From contig NZ_FUXG01000005.1 in the NCBI RefSeq assembly GCF_900167095.1, positions 62,001 through 126,000 on the forward strand: a stretch of DNA of 64,000 nt. The letters run 5' to 3'. A program made the position numbers and the translations under genes. Under the pieces are notes generated by a model that was not told the DNA's origin, did no database searches, and saw only the letters and a program-made list of their open reading frames with translations. Shown piece after piece: positions 17,929 through 27,080 of the stretch. Numbering within the stretch: the stretch's first letter is position 1; each line of letters begins with the position of its first letter. This DNA is from Oceanospirillum multiglobuliferum (GTDB taxonomy: Bacteria; Pseudomonadota; Gammaproteobacteria; Pseudomonadales; Halomonadaceae).

Positions 17929-18417
17929 CTAGTCAATCCCCTTACTTTTTAAGTACTGCTCGGCCTCGATCACTTGCTCTGATGCAGCTTGGCGTAGCCA
18001 TTTTACCGCTTCGGTACGATCTTGTGTGGTGCCAATACCTTCATAAAGCGCAACCCCGTAATGATAGCGTGCAATAGAGGCGTAGCCTGCAGCATCCTGA
18101 GTGTACGCGCCTCGCTTCATGAGCGCAGTCGAGTAAGCCAGATTTTTTTCAACGCCGACGCCAGACTCGTAAATCTGTGCCAGCCAAATCATAGAATACA
18201 CATCTTCCCAGCGTTTAATGCAGTCTTCAAAAATGGCAATGGCCGCAGCATGATCGCCTGTTTTATCCGCAGCGTAACCGTATAAACACTTAATTCGTTT
18301 ATCAGAGTGAATATAGTTTTCATAACTCAGCTCACTGGTGCTCTCCGCCTGTATGGGGCTAGAAAGCGGCAGCACGGTTACACACAGCATCGCTAAAAAC
18401 GTTGTTTTCATTCGCAT
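17929..18417 (-). CDS. Sel1-repeat (SLR/TPR-like) exported protein
   Basis: The 162-residue protein has a signal peptide (about residues 1-24, ending PIQA). Helical repeats follow, with Sel1 features: AIWLAQIYESGVGVEKNLAYSTA-like and YHYGVALYEGIGTTQDRTEAVKWLRQAA-like units. Such repeats are protein-binding scaffolds, and the partner is unknown. AGGAGG lies 8 nt before the ATG at 18417. It stands alone between the toxin locus and a divergent GNAT gene. Confidence 0.8.
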   Translation of the reverse strand: MRMKTTFLAMLCVTVLPLSSPIQAESTSELSYENYIHSDKRIKCLYGYAADKTGDHAAAIAIFEDCIKRWEDVYSMIWLAQIYESGVGVEKNLAYSTALMKRGAYTQDAAGYASIARYHYGVALYEGIGTTQDRTEAVKWLRQAASEQVIEAEQYLKSKGID

Positions 18418-18651
18418 GAGAGTTCCCTCCTTGGGTTGGTTTCTTTATCTATGATTAATACCTCATATCATAGATATCGTGCTTTGAGCTTGAAACAGCG
18501 CTTTGGGAGGAGCCTACACCGTCAAAAGGTGTAAAGATAAGAGGTTAAAAAATGGGATATCTGTGTTACATCAATTCGATTTGCATCTCTGGGTGCCCAA
18601 GAGATTTCCGGCGGATATACTCGCTTTACCCTGCATTTTAGAGCGTATACC

Positions 18652-19068
18652 ATGAATAAAATAGAAATACTAGAGCAAGCAGCACCTCAATTAACCGCTT
18701 TTTTAGATGAGAAAATAGCGGAATTCAATTGGGCCAATTGGGAAGTGAGCGAGCGCTTACCGATTGCCGCGCAGCTTAAAGATGAAGCGGGTCATATTAT
18801 TGCTGGAGCCGCAGGCCGAACTTTTGGTAATTGGTTAATGCTGAATACACTGTGGGTGTCTGAAGCATTACGGGGGCAAAACATCGGTAGCCAACTGCTG
18901 ACGGCGGTTGAAGAGGCGGCGCGTAAACGGGGCTGTAAGTGGTGCCTGTTGGACACTCTAAATTTTCAGGCGAAGCCTTTTTATGAGAAACAGGGGTATC
19001 AGGTGCAGTGGTCACAAGACCACTACCCCAAAACTGGTGCGCGCTACTATATGGTTAAAACCTTGTAG
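18652..19068 (+). CDS. GNAT family N-acetyltransferase
   Basis: This 138-residue single-domain GNAT has the acetyl-CoA loop LRGQNIGSQLLTAVEEAARKRGC and the C-terminal AKPFYEKQGYQV motif. The LNTLWVSEALRGQ and LLDTLNFQAKPFYEK features recall small GNATs seen beside housekeeping genes; their substrate is unknown. It is convergent with kdsB, with only 2 nt between the stops. Confidence 0.85.
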   Translation: MNKIEILEQAAPQLTAFLDEKIAEFNWANWEVSERLPIAAQLKDEAGHIIAGAAGRTFGNWLMLNTLWVSEALRGQNIGSQLLTAVEEAARKRGCKWCLLDTLNFQAKPFYEKQGYQVQWSQDHYPKTGARYYMVKTL

Positions 19069-19070
19069 CC

Positions 19071-19847
19071 TTATGCACGTTGGTCCAGCTGTTCCGCCTC
19101 TACAATGCGGCGCACTCGGTCTAAGTCCGCTTGAGTATCCACGCCAGCAGGGTGCTCCAAATCTGCCTCTGCAACGTGAATTTTGACTCCATTCCACAGG
19201 GCGCGTAGCTGTTCGAGTTGCTCAGCTTGCTCGATAGGCGCAGGTGCCCAGCGTACAAAGTCATTGAGCATTTTGACACGATAGCCATACAAACCAATGT
19301 GGCGGTATAGCGGAAAAGGCGGTAGTTGGTTGAGATTGTCTGCAAAGCTATCACGCGCCCATGAAATGGTGGCGCGGGAAAAGTACAGGGCATAGCCCTT
19401 TGCATCGGTCACCACCTTGACTACATTGGGGTTGTGTACAGCCTGTAGGTCGCTGATCTGCTCGCATAAGGTGGAGATGCCTGCGGCGGGATCAGCTGCC
19501 AAGTTATGAGCCACTTGGTTGATTAAGCGTGGTGGAATCAGTGGCTCGTCGCCTTGCACGTTGACAATGATGTCATCGGCATAAAAGCCAAGCTGCGTGG
19601 CTACCTCTTGCAACCGATCTGTGCCAGATGGATGGTCAGGGGATGTTAGACAAACTTCCGCGCCAAACCCCTGTGCCACATCGGCAATACGTTGGTCATC
19701 GGTCGCAATAATAATGCGGTTGGCTTCGCTGAGCTGGGCTTGTTCATAAACACGCTGCAGCATAGGCTTACCCGCAATATCGAGCAGCGGTTTACCCGGC
19801 AGGCGAGATGAGGCGTAGCGGGCGGGGATGACAACAGTAAAGGCCAT
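19071..19847 (-). CDS. kdsB: 3-deoxy-manno-octulosonate cytidylyltransferase
   Basis: The 258-residue protein begins [31 protein letters not shown], the nucleotidyltransferase signature of KdsB. It also has [24 protein letters not shown] and [15 protein letters not shown]. It makes CMP-KDO from KDO and CTP in the cytosol for lipopolysaccharide inner core. Length is normal. It is the last gene of the exbB-exbD-msbA-lpxK-trm112-kdsB run, placing KDO activation with lipid A assembly. Confidence 0.96.
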   Translation of the reverse strand: MAFTVVIPARYASSRLPGKPLLDIAGKPMLQRVYEQAQLSEANRIIIATDDQRIADVAQGFGAEVCLTSPDHPSGTDRLQEVATQLGFYADDIIVNVQGDEPLIPPRLINQVAHNLAADPAAGISTLCEQISDLQAVHNPNVVKVVTDAKGYALYFSRATISWARDSFADNLNQLPPFPLYRHIGLYGYRVKMLNDFVRWAPAPIEQAEQLEQLRALWNGVKIHVAEADLEHPAGVDTQADLDRVRRIVEAEQLDQRA

Positions 19848-19894
19848 AAGATAAAACTCCTCAGTGCGCTGCTCAATCTGGTGATGATGAGGTC

Positions 19895-20086
19895 TTATTT
19901 TTCCAGACGTTCATCTGCGGTTAAAGTACGGGCTTCATTCTCTAGCATCACTGGAATGCCATCACGAATAGGATAGGCCAAACCATCTGGACGGCAGATC
20001 AGCTCATTTTGTTCTTTTTTATAGATCAATTTGCCTTGGCAGATTGGGCAAACCAGTAGTGCAAGCAGTTGTTTATCCAGTGTCAT
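19895..20086 (-). CDS. Trm112 family protein (YcaR-like)
   Basis: The 63-residue protein begins [32 protein letters not shown] and continues [13 protein letters not shown]. It has a CPxC pair and one further cysteine, as in the Trm112/YcaR zinc-finger-like family. Its function in bacteria is unclear. It nearly always sits between lpxK and kdsB, as here. Confidence 0.92.
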   Translation of the reverse strand: MTLDKQLLALLVCPICQGKLIYKKEQNELICRPDGLAYPIRDGIPVMLENEARTLTADERLEK

Positions 20087-20126
20087 GATATTGGTCTCGT
20101 CATTCTTAAAAAGTCAATTTGCAGGA

Positions 20127-21134
20127 TTATAACCCCTGCGATGTTTGTTTTCGCGCTTGAGCCGCAAGCAAATCCAGATGTATTTGCTCTAATATTTCCG
20201 TGGCAATATGTGCACGAACGTCTAATACCCAGTGTTGTGCGCCAAGCCAAGCTTGGCATTTCACCGCATCTTTTGCGGTCATTAACAAAGGCTCTGTACT
20301 GACCAAGTCCTGTGCTTGAAATTGATAATGATCAGGGTAGGGACGGCCTGTCACAGTTAAGCCCAGTTGGCGCAGGGTGTTGAAAAAACGCTCTGGGTTG
20401 CCGATACCCGCCAAAGCTTGCACCGATTCATTAAACGGCAATGGTTGAATGGGATAGGTCGCTTGGCTTGCAGGTTGTCGCCACTGGGTGGGTTTTAATT
20501 GCATAGGGTGTAGGGTTTGCCCTTCGAGTTGGCTTGTGTGTTCTGCGCCATTGGCAAAAATATAGTCAACTTGTTGCAAACGGCTTTTAGGCTCTCTTAA
20601 AGGTCCTACGGGCAAACAGTGACCATTGCCCAAACCACGAGCGGCATCAATCACTACCAGCTCGATATCACGCCCCAGTGCCAAGTGCTGTAGGCCGTCA
20701 TCGCTGATAATCAAATCGCAATCATGTTCTGCCAATAGAGACTGAGCCGCAGTACTGCGCTTAGGGTCAACCACTACGGGGCAGCCCAGTTGCGCCAGCA
20801 TTACAGGCTCATCCCCTGCAATTTTTGGGTCGCTCGCTGTGGTAACAGAAAGGGGATATTCTGAGCTTTTACCGCCATAGCCACGGCTGACAATACCCGG
20901 TTTCCAACCCTTTGATCTTAAATAGTCGACCAAGGTGGCGACCAAGGGCGACTTGCCTGTCCCACCAACGGTGATATTACCCACGATTAACACTGGAACA
21001 GGTGCTTGCCACTGTTGCGCCTGCTTTTTGCGCTGATCTTGTGCAGATAGCTTCAGATACAACTGTTCCAACGGCTGTAAAAGCAACGGCCAGCGAGCAT
21101 GGTTATACCAAGCCTGTTCTAAGCGCTTGATCAT
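20127..21134 (-). CDS. lpxK: Tetraacyldisaccharide 4'-kinase
   Basis: The 335-residue protein has an N-terminal membrane-associated helix. A Walker A motif in VGNITVGGTGKSPLVATLV (about residue 58) follows, then SRGYGGKSS and ISDDGLQHLALGRDIELVVID. It phosphorylates the 4' position of the lipid A disaccharide with ATP at the inner membrane. Its ATG overlaps the msbA stop by 4 nt, so translation is probably coupled. Confidence 0.95.
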   Translation of the reverse strand: MIKRLEQAWYNHARWPLLLQPLEQLYLKLSAQDQRKKQAQQWQAPVPVLIVGNITVGGTGKSPLVATLVDYLRSKGWKPGIVSRGYGGKSSEYPLSVTTASDPKIAGDEPVMLAQLGCPVVVDPKRSTAAQSLLAEHDCDLIISDDGLQHLALGRDIELVVIDAARGLGNGHCLPVGPLREPKSRLQQVDYIFANGAEHTSQLEGQTLHPMQLKPTQWRQPASQATYPIQPLPFNESVQALAGIGNPERFFNTLRQLGLTVTGRPYPDHYQFQAQDLVSTEPLLMTAKDAVKCQAWLGAQHWVLDVRAHIATEILEQIHLDLLAAQARKQTSQGL

Positions 21135-22900
21135 GCTGATGGTTCAGCCTCAGAAAACTGCATCGCGTGTAGTTGCGCATAAGCCCCCTGTTTAGCCAGT
21201 AACTCCGCATGAGAACCAGCCTCGATGATCTCACCTTTGTCCATCACCATGATGACATCGGCTTTTTCAATAGTGGACAGACGGTGTGCGATGACAAAAG
21301 TGGTGCGGTTTTTCATCACCGCATCAAGGGCGTTTTGAATAAAGCGCTCAGACTCGGTATCCAGTGCGGAGGTGGCCTCATCAAGAATCAACAGAGGGGC
21401 ATCTTTTAAGATCGCTCGTGCAATTGCCAAACGCTGGCGCTGACCACCAGACAGTAGTACGCCATTATCGCCCACCAGTGTATCTAAACCTTCTGGTAGC
21501 TCCTCTATAAATGAAAGGGCATAAGCAGAGCGTGCAGCGGCTTCGATCTGTTCTCGGGTAGCATTCGGTTGACCATAAGCAATATTGTTAGCAACCGTAT
21601 CGTTAAACAGCGTGACTTGCTGTGTGACTAAGGCAATCTGCTCTCGTAGGCTGTCTAATGTGAGATCGGTAAGTTTATGTCCATCCAAACTGACCTCCCC
21701 CTCCGAAGGGCTGTAAAAACGTGGAATTAGGTTAATCAGTGTCGATTTACCGCTACCAGAGCGCCCGACTAGGGCTACAACTTGTCCAGCCTTTACGTTA
21801 AAGGAGAGCGATTTCAGAATCTGCTTTTCAGAGTTTGGATAAGTAAAAGAGACATTTTTAAACTCAACATTGCCTTGAGCACGACTTAGGCGCTGAGTAC
21901 CACCGTCAACTTCATCTTCTTTATCGAACTGTTCAAATAGATCCGACGCAGCGGTTACACCCCGTTGAATCACGTTGTTAACTTCGGTTAGCTGACGAAT
22001 CGGTTTCGCCATTAATGAGGCTGCTGTAATAAAGGCAATAAACTCACCGGGGGTCATACCCTGCATAATTTCAGGCGACAGTGCCAACCAAACCAACAAT
22101 CCCATTGCTATGGCGACAATAAACTGCACCATTGGTGTACTCATAGCACGAGTTGCGGCCATTTTTAAGAACTGCTGACGGTTGTATTCGCTGGCCGCGA
22201 CAAAGCGGCTGCGTTCATACTCTGAGCCACCAAAGCTGCGCACCACTCGATAGCCACTGATCGCCTCAGATGCAACGTGGGTGACGTCCCCCATAGAGTG
22301 CTGAATGCGCTTGCTGATTTTACGGAAGCGTTTACTGGCGAAACTCACCACAATGCCAATCAAGGGAGTCAGCGCAATAAAGATAAGAGTTAAACGCCAA
22401 TTGTTATAAAAGAGGTATATCAGTAGGCCAAATACAAAAATACCTTCACGAATCACAACGGTAATCGCTTCAGACGCTGCATTTGTCACTTGGTCAATCG
22501 TAAAAGTTAAGCGTGACAATAGATGTCCAGAAGACTGACTGTCAAAGTACTGTACAGGCAGGGCTAAGTATTTATCAAACAGCTTGCAGCGTAGATTGTG
22601 CACCACGCCTCGGGCGACAATCTCCATAAAATAGATGCCTAAAAAACTACCAAAGCCCCTAGCAGCAAAAGCCGCAACCATTAGGCTGGGAAAGAGTATG
22701 CGCAAGTTATCATCTTGCTTTTGAATCGAGTCCACCAAGTACTTCATCAGCTCCGCAAAGGCTGTGCTAGAGGCTGCATAGATGATGTAACCCAATATAC
22801 TGATTGCGAAAGCCCAAATATAGGTTCGCACATAGGTTAACAGCCGACGATAAACAGCCGTGGGTGATTGACCTGCTTTGGCTTCTGGCAACTCAGACAA
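21131..22900 (-). CDS. msbA: Lipid A export ATP-binding/permease protein
   Basis: The 589-residue half-transporter has an N-terminal six-helix ABC membrane domain (about residues 20-310). A nucleotide-binding domain follows with Walker A GRSGSGKST, the ABC signature LSGGQRQRLAIARA and Walker B LLILDEATSALD. It flips lipid A-core to the outer leaflet of the inner membrane. Length is normal. It lies 17 nt after exbD and overlaps lpxK by 4 nt. Confidence 0.95.
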   Translation of the reverse strand: MSELPEAKAGQSPTAVYRRLLTYVRTYIWAFAISILGYIIYAASSTAFAELMKYLVDSIQKQDDNLRILFPSLMVAAFAARGFGSFLGIYFMEIVARGVVHNLRCKLFDKYLALPVQYFDSQSSGHLLSRLTFTIDQVTNAASEAITVVIREGIFVFGLLIYLFYNNWRLTLIFIALTPLIGIVVSFASKRFRKISKRIQHSMGDVTHVASEAISGYRVVRSFGGSEYERSRFVAASEYNRQQFLKMAATRAMSTPMVQFIVAIAMGLLVWLALSPEIMQGMTPGEFIAFITAASLMAKPIRQLTEVNNVIQRGVTAASDLFEQFDKEDEVDGGTQRLSRAQGNVEFKNVSFTYPNSEKQILKSLSFNVKAGQVVALVGRSGSGKSTLINLIPRFYSPSEGEVSLDGHKLTDLTLDSLREQIALVTQQVTLFNDTVANNIAYGQPNATREQIEAAARSAYALSFIEELPEGLDTLVGDNGVLLSGGQRQRLAIARAILKDAPLLILDEATSALDTESERFIQNALDAVMKNRTTFVIAHRLSTIEKADVIMVMDKGEIIEAGSHAELLAKQGAYAQLHAMQFSEAEPSA

Positions 22901-22917
22901 TGGTGAATCCTTAGTTA

Positions 22918-23322
22918 TTAGTTTTTAACACGGGTTTGAAAGCTGATATTGTTCAGCTCTGTACCAGCCAGTGCGTCTAGCACTTTGCTAACATCAAGAT
23001 GAAGTGCCCGACCATCCGCGATGACGCTGACCGCCTCAGGTTTATTATGCTCAGTTAAATAGCGTTGCAAGGCATTTGGTAGGTCAGTGCTAATTTGCAC
23101 ACTATTTAGATAGATCTGGCCTTGCTCTGTTATTTCGATCTGCAAGATATTTTTGGCCTCTGATGCAACCCCATTCTGTGCATCTGGCAGCTGAATCTGT
23201 AGCTCAGAGGTGCGCTCAAAGGTGGTTGATACCATAAAGAATATCAACAGTAAAAAGACCACATCAATCAATGGGGTCAGGTTAAGGCTTACAGGCTCAG
23301 CTTGGCTACGGCGAAATTTCAT
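22918..23322 (-). CDS. exbD: ExbD/TolR family biopolymer transporter
   Basis: This 134-residue protein has a short cytoplasmic N-terminus, one membrane helix (LTPLIDVVFLLLIFFMVST) carrying the conserved Asp of the proton channel, and a periplasmic domain. It works with ExbB to couple the proton gradient to a TonB-like partner. No tonB gene is adjacent. It follows exbB by 15 nt. Confidence 0.93.
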   Translation of the reverse strand: MKFRRSQAEPVSLNLTPLIDVVFLLLIFFMVSTTFERTSELQIQLPDAQNGVASEAKNILQIEITEQGQIYLNSVQISTDLPNALQRYLTEHNKPEAVSVIADGRALHLDVSKVLDALAGTELNNISFQTRVKN

Positions 23323-23337
23323 ACTTTAAACTCCGCC

Positions 23338-23949
23338 TTATCGTGCCCGTTGTCCATGCAGCTGTTCAACGAGCTTAATCGACTCTTGTTCGAGCTCAAC
23401 CACTAGCTCTGAAACTCGACGCTCAAAAAAACGATGAAACAGTAGTGCAGGAATGGCAATAGACAAACCCGCCGCAGTGGTCATTAAAGCTTTTGATATG
23501 CCGCCCGCCAATAGATTGGCCTGTCCTGAGCCTTGCTCCATAATCACGGCAAATACGTCAATCATACCTAAAACTGTGCCTAACAAACCGAGCAAGGGCG
23601 TAATAGCCGCAATAGTGCCAAGCAAGCTTAGAAAGTGCTCAAGCTGGTGAATAACAGCGGTAGCAGCCTCTTCAATTGACTCTTTCATCACTTCGCGGCT
23701 GTAACTTGCGTTACGCAAACCTGCTGCAAATAAGCGCCCTAGTGGCGAGTTTTGTTCAAGCTCGAATAGCTGGGAGGAGGATAGTGGTGAGGATAGGGCT
23801 TGCTGGATGATCTGCTCTCGAAGACCTTGAGGCGCAATTCGACTTTTACGTAATGACCAAAAGCGCTCTAGAATAATAGCAACTGCCACTACTGAGCACA
23901 GTGCAATCGGCAGCATTAACCAGCCACCAGCAGAAAAAAATAACGCCAC
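23338..23949 (-). CDS. exbB: MotA/TolQ/ExbB proton channel family protein
   Basis: The 203-residue protein has an N-terminal membrane helix (GGWLMLPIALCSVVAVAIILERF) and two later helices with AAITPLLGLLGTVLGMIDVF and GGISKALMTTAAGLSIAIPALLF. These are diagnostic for ExbB/TolQ. It forms the stator with ExbD. It is the first gene of the lipid A export operon, 118 nt after comEC. This arrangement is common in gammaproteobacteria. Confidence 0.93.
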   Translation of the reverse strand: MALFFSAGGWLMLPIALCSVVAVAIILERFWSLRKSRIAPQGLREQIIQQALSSPLSSSQLFELEQNSPLGRLFAAGLRNASYSREVMKESIEEAATAVIHQLEHFLSLLGTIAAITPLLGLLGTVLGMIDVFAVIMEQGSGQANLLAGGISKALMTTAAGLSIAIPALLFHRFFERRVSELVVELEQESIKLVEQLHGQRAR

Positions 23950-24067
23950 GGATTAAATCCCTTGTCACAACTGAAGATTTTAGCTCGCTAGTGTACACCA
24001 TAGTTTTACAGGGCTAAATGCAAAGCTATGATTGAAGGCAAGGGTTTGATTCTGAGATAAATTTTAT

Positions 24068-26383
24068 CTAATGCTGCCATAACCAACGTAAAGGCAATCG
24101 ACTTAGCTCTGTCTGTAGCTGTAAACCTCCTTCTGCCGTTGGCATTAAAGTTAAAGCCCCCATATCAGCTGTTAAATATTGATCAATATTTAAATAACGA
24201 CTAGTCAGTTGCACCTTTGTACTTGGGTGCCCAAAGCGATTGCGATACCCCGCCGAGTATAAAATACCCTGTGGCTGCACCTGCTTTAAAAACAGCAGAT
24301 GATTGCCTGTGGCGCTACCATGATGACTTGCAACCAACCAGTCCGCTTGAAGCTTTTCAGGGTGAAGCCTAATCAGTCGTTGCTCGATCTGTTGATCAAT
24401 ATCGCCTGTCAACAACAAGCTTTGCTTTGGATATAGCAAAGAGCTTACCTTTAGAACACAGGAGTGTTGATTATCATCTTTCAACTTAAGATCACTCAGG
24501 TTAGCAGGCGGGTGCAACAGCTCAAACTGCACTTGATCCCACTGCCATTTCTGCCCTTCTTCACAGGGCTTTGAATTGGAAAAATACTCTGTCTGCCCTG
24601 TCAAAATTGAGCCTTTATAGTAGTCTTTTAGCTGTGCTGCTGCGCCTGCATGGTCATTGTCACTATGGCTAATAATCAGTTGATCAAGTTGCAATTGCTG
24701 CTGTTGCAGTCGAGGTTGCAATGCCAAGGTTATTGGGGCAAAACCAGAGGGAAACCTAGGCCCAGTATCATAAAGGATTAAATGCCGTTGGGTTGAGATG
24801 AATACCGCAAGCCCCTGCCCTACATCTAAAACCTCCGCTTTGAATTGACCTTTCTGTAACGCTGTTGATTGAGCTCTAGGTATCAGTACAATCAATATCA
24901 CCATTACGACCCAAGGGGTTCGGTAAGGTAGTTTGGGGACAGCAAACACCAATGCAGCCAATAACAGCGCAACACCAGAAACCATGTCTAACTGCAAAAT
25001 GGGCCAATTTAGGCTTTGACATAACTGTAGCCACTGCCAAAAAAGCTGCACTAATTGGTCAAGAACAGTACTAAAGAATGCATCACTCCAAGAAAAAGGC
25101 AAGATTAGCGCAGCCAAAGTACAAGGTAAGAAGAACAGCGTGATCAGTGGGATGGCGATTACATTAGCCAAAATTGAACTGAAATCAGGCGCGTTTTGCC
25201 AAAAAGACTGTATGCCAATAAGTCCTAAAAACAGAGTCATTTGTAGAGGTAGTAATCTCAACCAACTACCAGAGCGCCCAATCTGTAGCAATAAGATTAA
25301 CACCGCCAAGAAACTGTAATAAAAGCCTGCTTGTAGCAAAAGAAATGGGTTTAACAGTAGTAAACTTGCAGCGGCACAGGCTAACACACGCCAAGGCGAG
25401 GGATAAAAAGCCAACATTCGCGCCGTTATTATTAGCAGCAGCATAAATAAAGCTCTTTGTACTGCCACGCCAAATGGCCAAAGTATCAGTAGCGGCAGCA
25501 GTAACAATAAGGGCAGCAAATTGAATAGACTGTACCAGCGCCAATGATCTAAAGGTAAAACACGGCCTACTAATGCGGTTAACTGCCAGCCCATCCACAA
25601 CAGCAATGCCAGATGTAAACCTGAAATTACAACTAGATGCACCGTACCTGTGCGTTGTAAGAGCTGCCAATGTTCAGTTTGAAGGTGCTGGCTGCGCCCT
25701 AAAATTAAAGCCTGTAATAAACTTGCAGTGTCTGGATGCGATGACAGCTGTTGTAAACGAGAGTTAACGCTATTATGCCAGTGGCTTAACCATTGCTGAA
25801 TGGTAGAAGGCGGTGCCAATAAAAGGTGATCACCTTTGCGTACATAGCCTGTAGCAGAAAAGCCTTTAGCAAACTGTAATAAACGATAACGCTGTTGCCC
25901 CTGATTTAAAAAGCCATGAATAGGGAACAGTTTTGTATGTAATTGCCAATACTGCCCCTGTTGAAGCCCGACAGTAGACATAGGGCTTAAGCCTGAGCTG
26001 TCACTCGCAGAGGGATACCAACTAAGCCTGACCAAACCATTAAAGCCACAAAGTTGGGCATTGGCCGTGAACTCGCAGCTATGAACCTGTAAGCTGAAAC
26101 GCTGCACTTTAGACGTGCTAGGCAAGAGCTCTATCACTTCGCCAGTGAGCTTTAAACTTTGACCACTCAGATAAAGTGGTAAGCTCTGATCAAAACGATA
26201 AGCAAGGTGCAAGCTGCTGATCAGATAGGATAAAATTATCCAAGCGACAACAGTATGCCCTTGCCGCCATAATTGGTAGAAGAGCAAGACAAGAAGTAGA
26301 AATGCTTCAGCAGGCGGCCAGCCATCATCAAAAAGCCCTGCACTGACACCTGAAATGATCGCAATAACAATAATAAACCACAT
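24068..26383 (-). CDS. comEC: DNA internalization/competence protein ComEC/Rec2
   Basis: This 771-residue protein has an N-terminal membrane pair and a DUF4131-type soluble part. A central Competence domain with about 8-9 helices follows (LLQALILGRSQHL, LVVISGLHLALL). The C-terminal metallo-β-lactamase-like domain starts EVLDVGQGLAVFI, with metal motif HSDNDHAG and VASHHGSATGN. It forms the inner-membrane channel that passes single-stranded DNA during transformation. The gene looks intact, which suggests but does not prove competence. It lies upstream of exbB. Confidence 0.94.
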   Translation of the reverse strand: MWFIIVIAIISGVSAGLFDDGWPPAEAFLLLVLLFYQLWRQGHTVVAWIILSYLISSLHLAYRFDQSLPLYLSGQSLKLTGEVIELLPSTSKVQRFSLQVHSCEFTANAQLCGFNGLVRLSWYPSASDSSGLSPMSTVGLQQGQYWQLHTKLFPIHGFLNQGQQRYRLLQFAKGFSATGYVRKGDHLLLAPPSTIQQWLSHWHNSVNSRLQQLSSHPDTASLLQALILGRSQHLQTEHWQLLQRTGTVHLVVISGLHLALLLWMGWQLTALVGRVLPLDHWRWYSLFNLLPLLLLLPLLILWPFGVAVQRALFMLLLIITARMLAFYPSPWRVLACAAASLLLLNPFLLLQAGFYYSFLAVLILLLQIGRSGSWLRLLPLQMTLFLGLIGIQSFWQNAPDFSSILANVIAIPLITLFFLPCTLAALILPFSWSDAFFSTVLDQLVQLFWQWLQLCQSLNWPILQLDMVSGVALLLAALVFAVPKLPYRTPWVVMVILIVLIPRAQSTALQKGQFKAEVLDVGQGLAVFISTQRHLILYDTGPRFPSGFAPITLALQPRLQQQQLQLDQLIISHSDNDHAGAAAQLKDYYKGSILTGQTEYFSNSKPCEEGQKWQWDQVQFELLHPPANLSDLKLKDDNQHSCVLKVSSLLYPKQSLLLTGDIDQQIEQRLIRLHPEKLQADWLVASHHGSATGNHLLFLKQVQPQGILYSAGYRNRFGHPSTKVQLTSRYLNIDQYLTADMGALTLMPTAEGGLQLQTELSRLPLRWLWQH

Positions 26384-26469
26384 GTCCTGACCTCCTGTCT
26401 GGATGATGTTTTGATCAAGCGCAGTAGAGTGCTGACCAGATATGTGGATAATGTTCCGCTTACTTTAGA

Positions 26470-27009
26470 GTGACCATAAACATGCCAAAACGAATCATCA
26501 AGAAATACATGCCTGATCCGAAAAAACTGCAAGAGCAAAAGTCGCTACGCTTTTTGGGCAAGTTGCTTGAAGATCCGGGTTTGCTACATCTGACACGTCG
26601 CTCTGTAGCAAGGGCTTTTATGGTCGGTATTTTTTTCGCGTTTATACCTGTACCTTTTCAAATGGTCTTAGCTGCGGCAGGTGCTGTACTACTGCATTGC
26701 AACCTACCTATCTCTGTCGGCCTGGTTTGGCTGACAAATCCTATTACTATGCCCGTTATATTTTATGGCACTTATCTAGTGGGGGCTGGATTGATGGGAG
26801 TTGAAGCACAGCCTATGCCCGATGAACTAACACTGGAGTGGCTCAGTAATTTAATACAAGATGCATGGGCGCCTCTGTATTTCGGTTCTGTTGTCACAGG
26901 TCTGGTGCTGGCTGTTGCCAGTTACTTCGGGGTACACCTATTTTGGCGCTGGCATGTCAATAAAAGCTGGAAAACACGTCACGACCGCCCTCGTCCACCT
27001 AAGGTTTAG
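26470..27009 (+). CDS. DUF2062 domain-containing membrane protein
   Basis: The 179-residue protein has a basic N-terminus (MPKRIIKKYMPDP) and then the DUF2062 pattern SVARAFMVGIFFAFIPVPFQMVLAA and LPISVGLVWLTNPITMPVIFYGTYLVG. Three or four hydrophobic helices are visible. Function is unknown. It is divergent from comEC, as often seen, and ends at a small terminator. Confidence 0.9.
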   Translation: MTINMPKRIIKKYMPDPKKLQEQKSLRFLGKLLEDPGLLHLTRRSVARAFMVGIFFAFIPVPFQMVLAAAGAVLLHCNLPISVGLVWLTNPITMPVIFYGTYLVGAGLMGVEAQPMPDELTLEWLSNLIQDAWAPLYFGSVVTGLVLAVASYFGVHLFWRWHVNKSWKTRHDRPRPPKV

Positions 27010-27014
27010 CATTA

Positions 27015-27036
27015 GCGCTCGTACAGCGCATTTTTT
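27015..27036 (+). terminator. Intrinsic terminator after the DUF2062 gene
   Basis: GCGCT (27015-27019) pairs with AGCGC (27025-27029), followed by ATTTTTT. The stem is short but well placed, right after the stop codon. Confidence 0.6.
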
Positions 27037-27047
27037 ATCGTAAGCGA

Positions 27048-27072
27048 CACCTCTACAATAATTGTAGAGGTG
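27048..27072. terminator. Perfect 11-bp hairpin between convergent genes
   Basis: CACCTCTACAA (27048-27058) pairs with TTGTAGAGGTG (27062-27072) around a TAA loop. It lies between the DUF2062 gene and the convergent kinase gene. No T-run adjoins it, so its termination role is uncertain. Confidence 0.5.
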
Positions 27073-27080
27073 CATGGCTA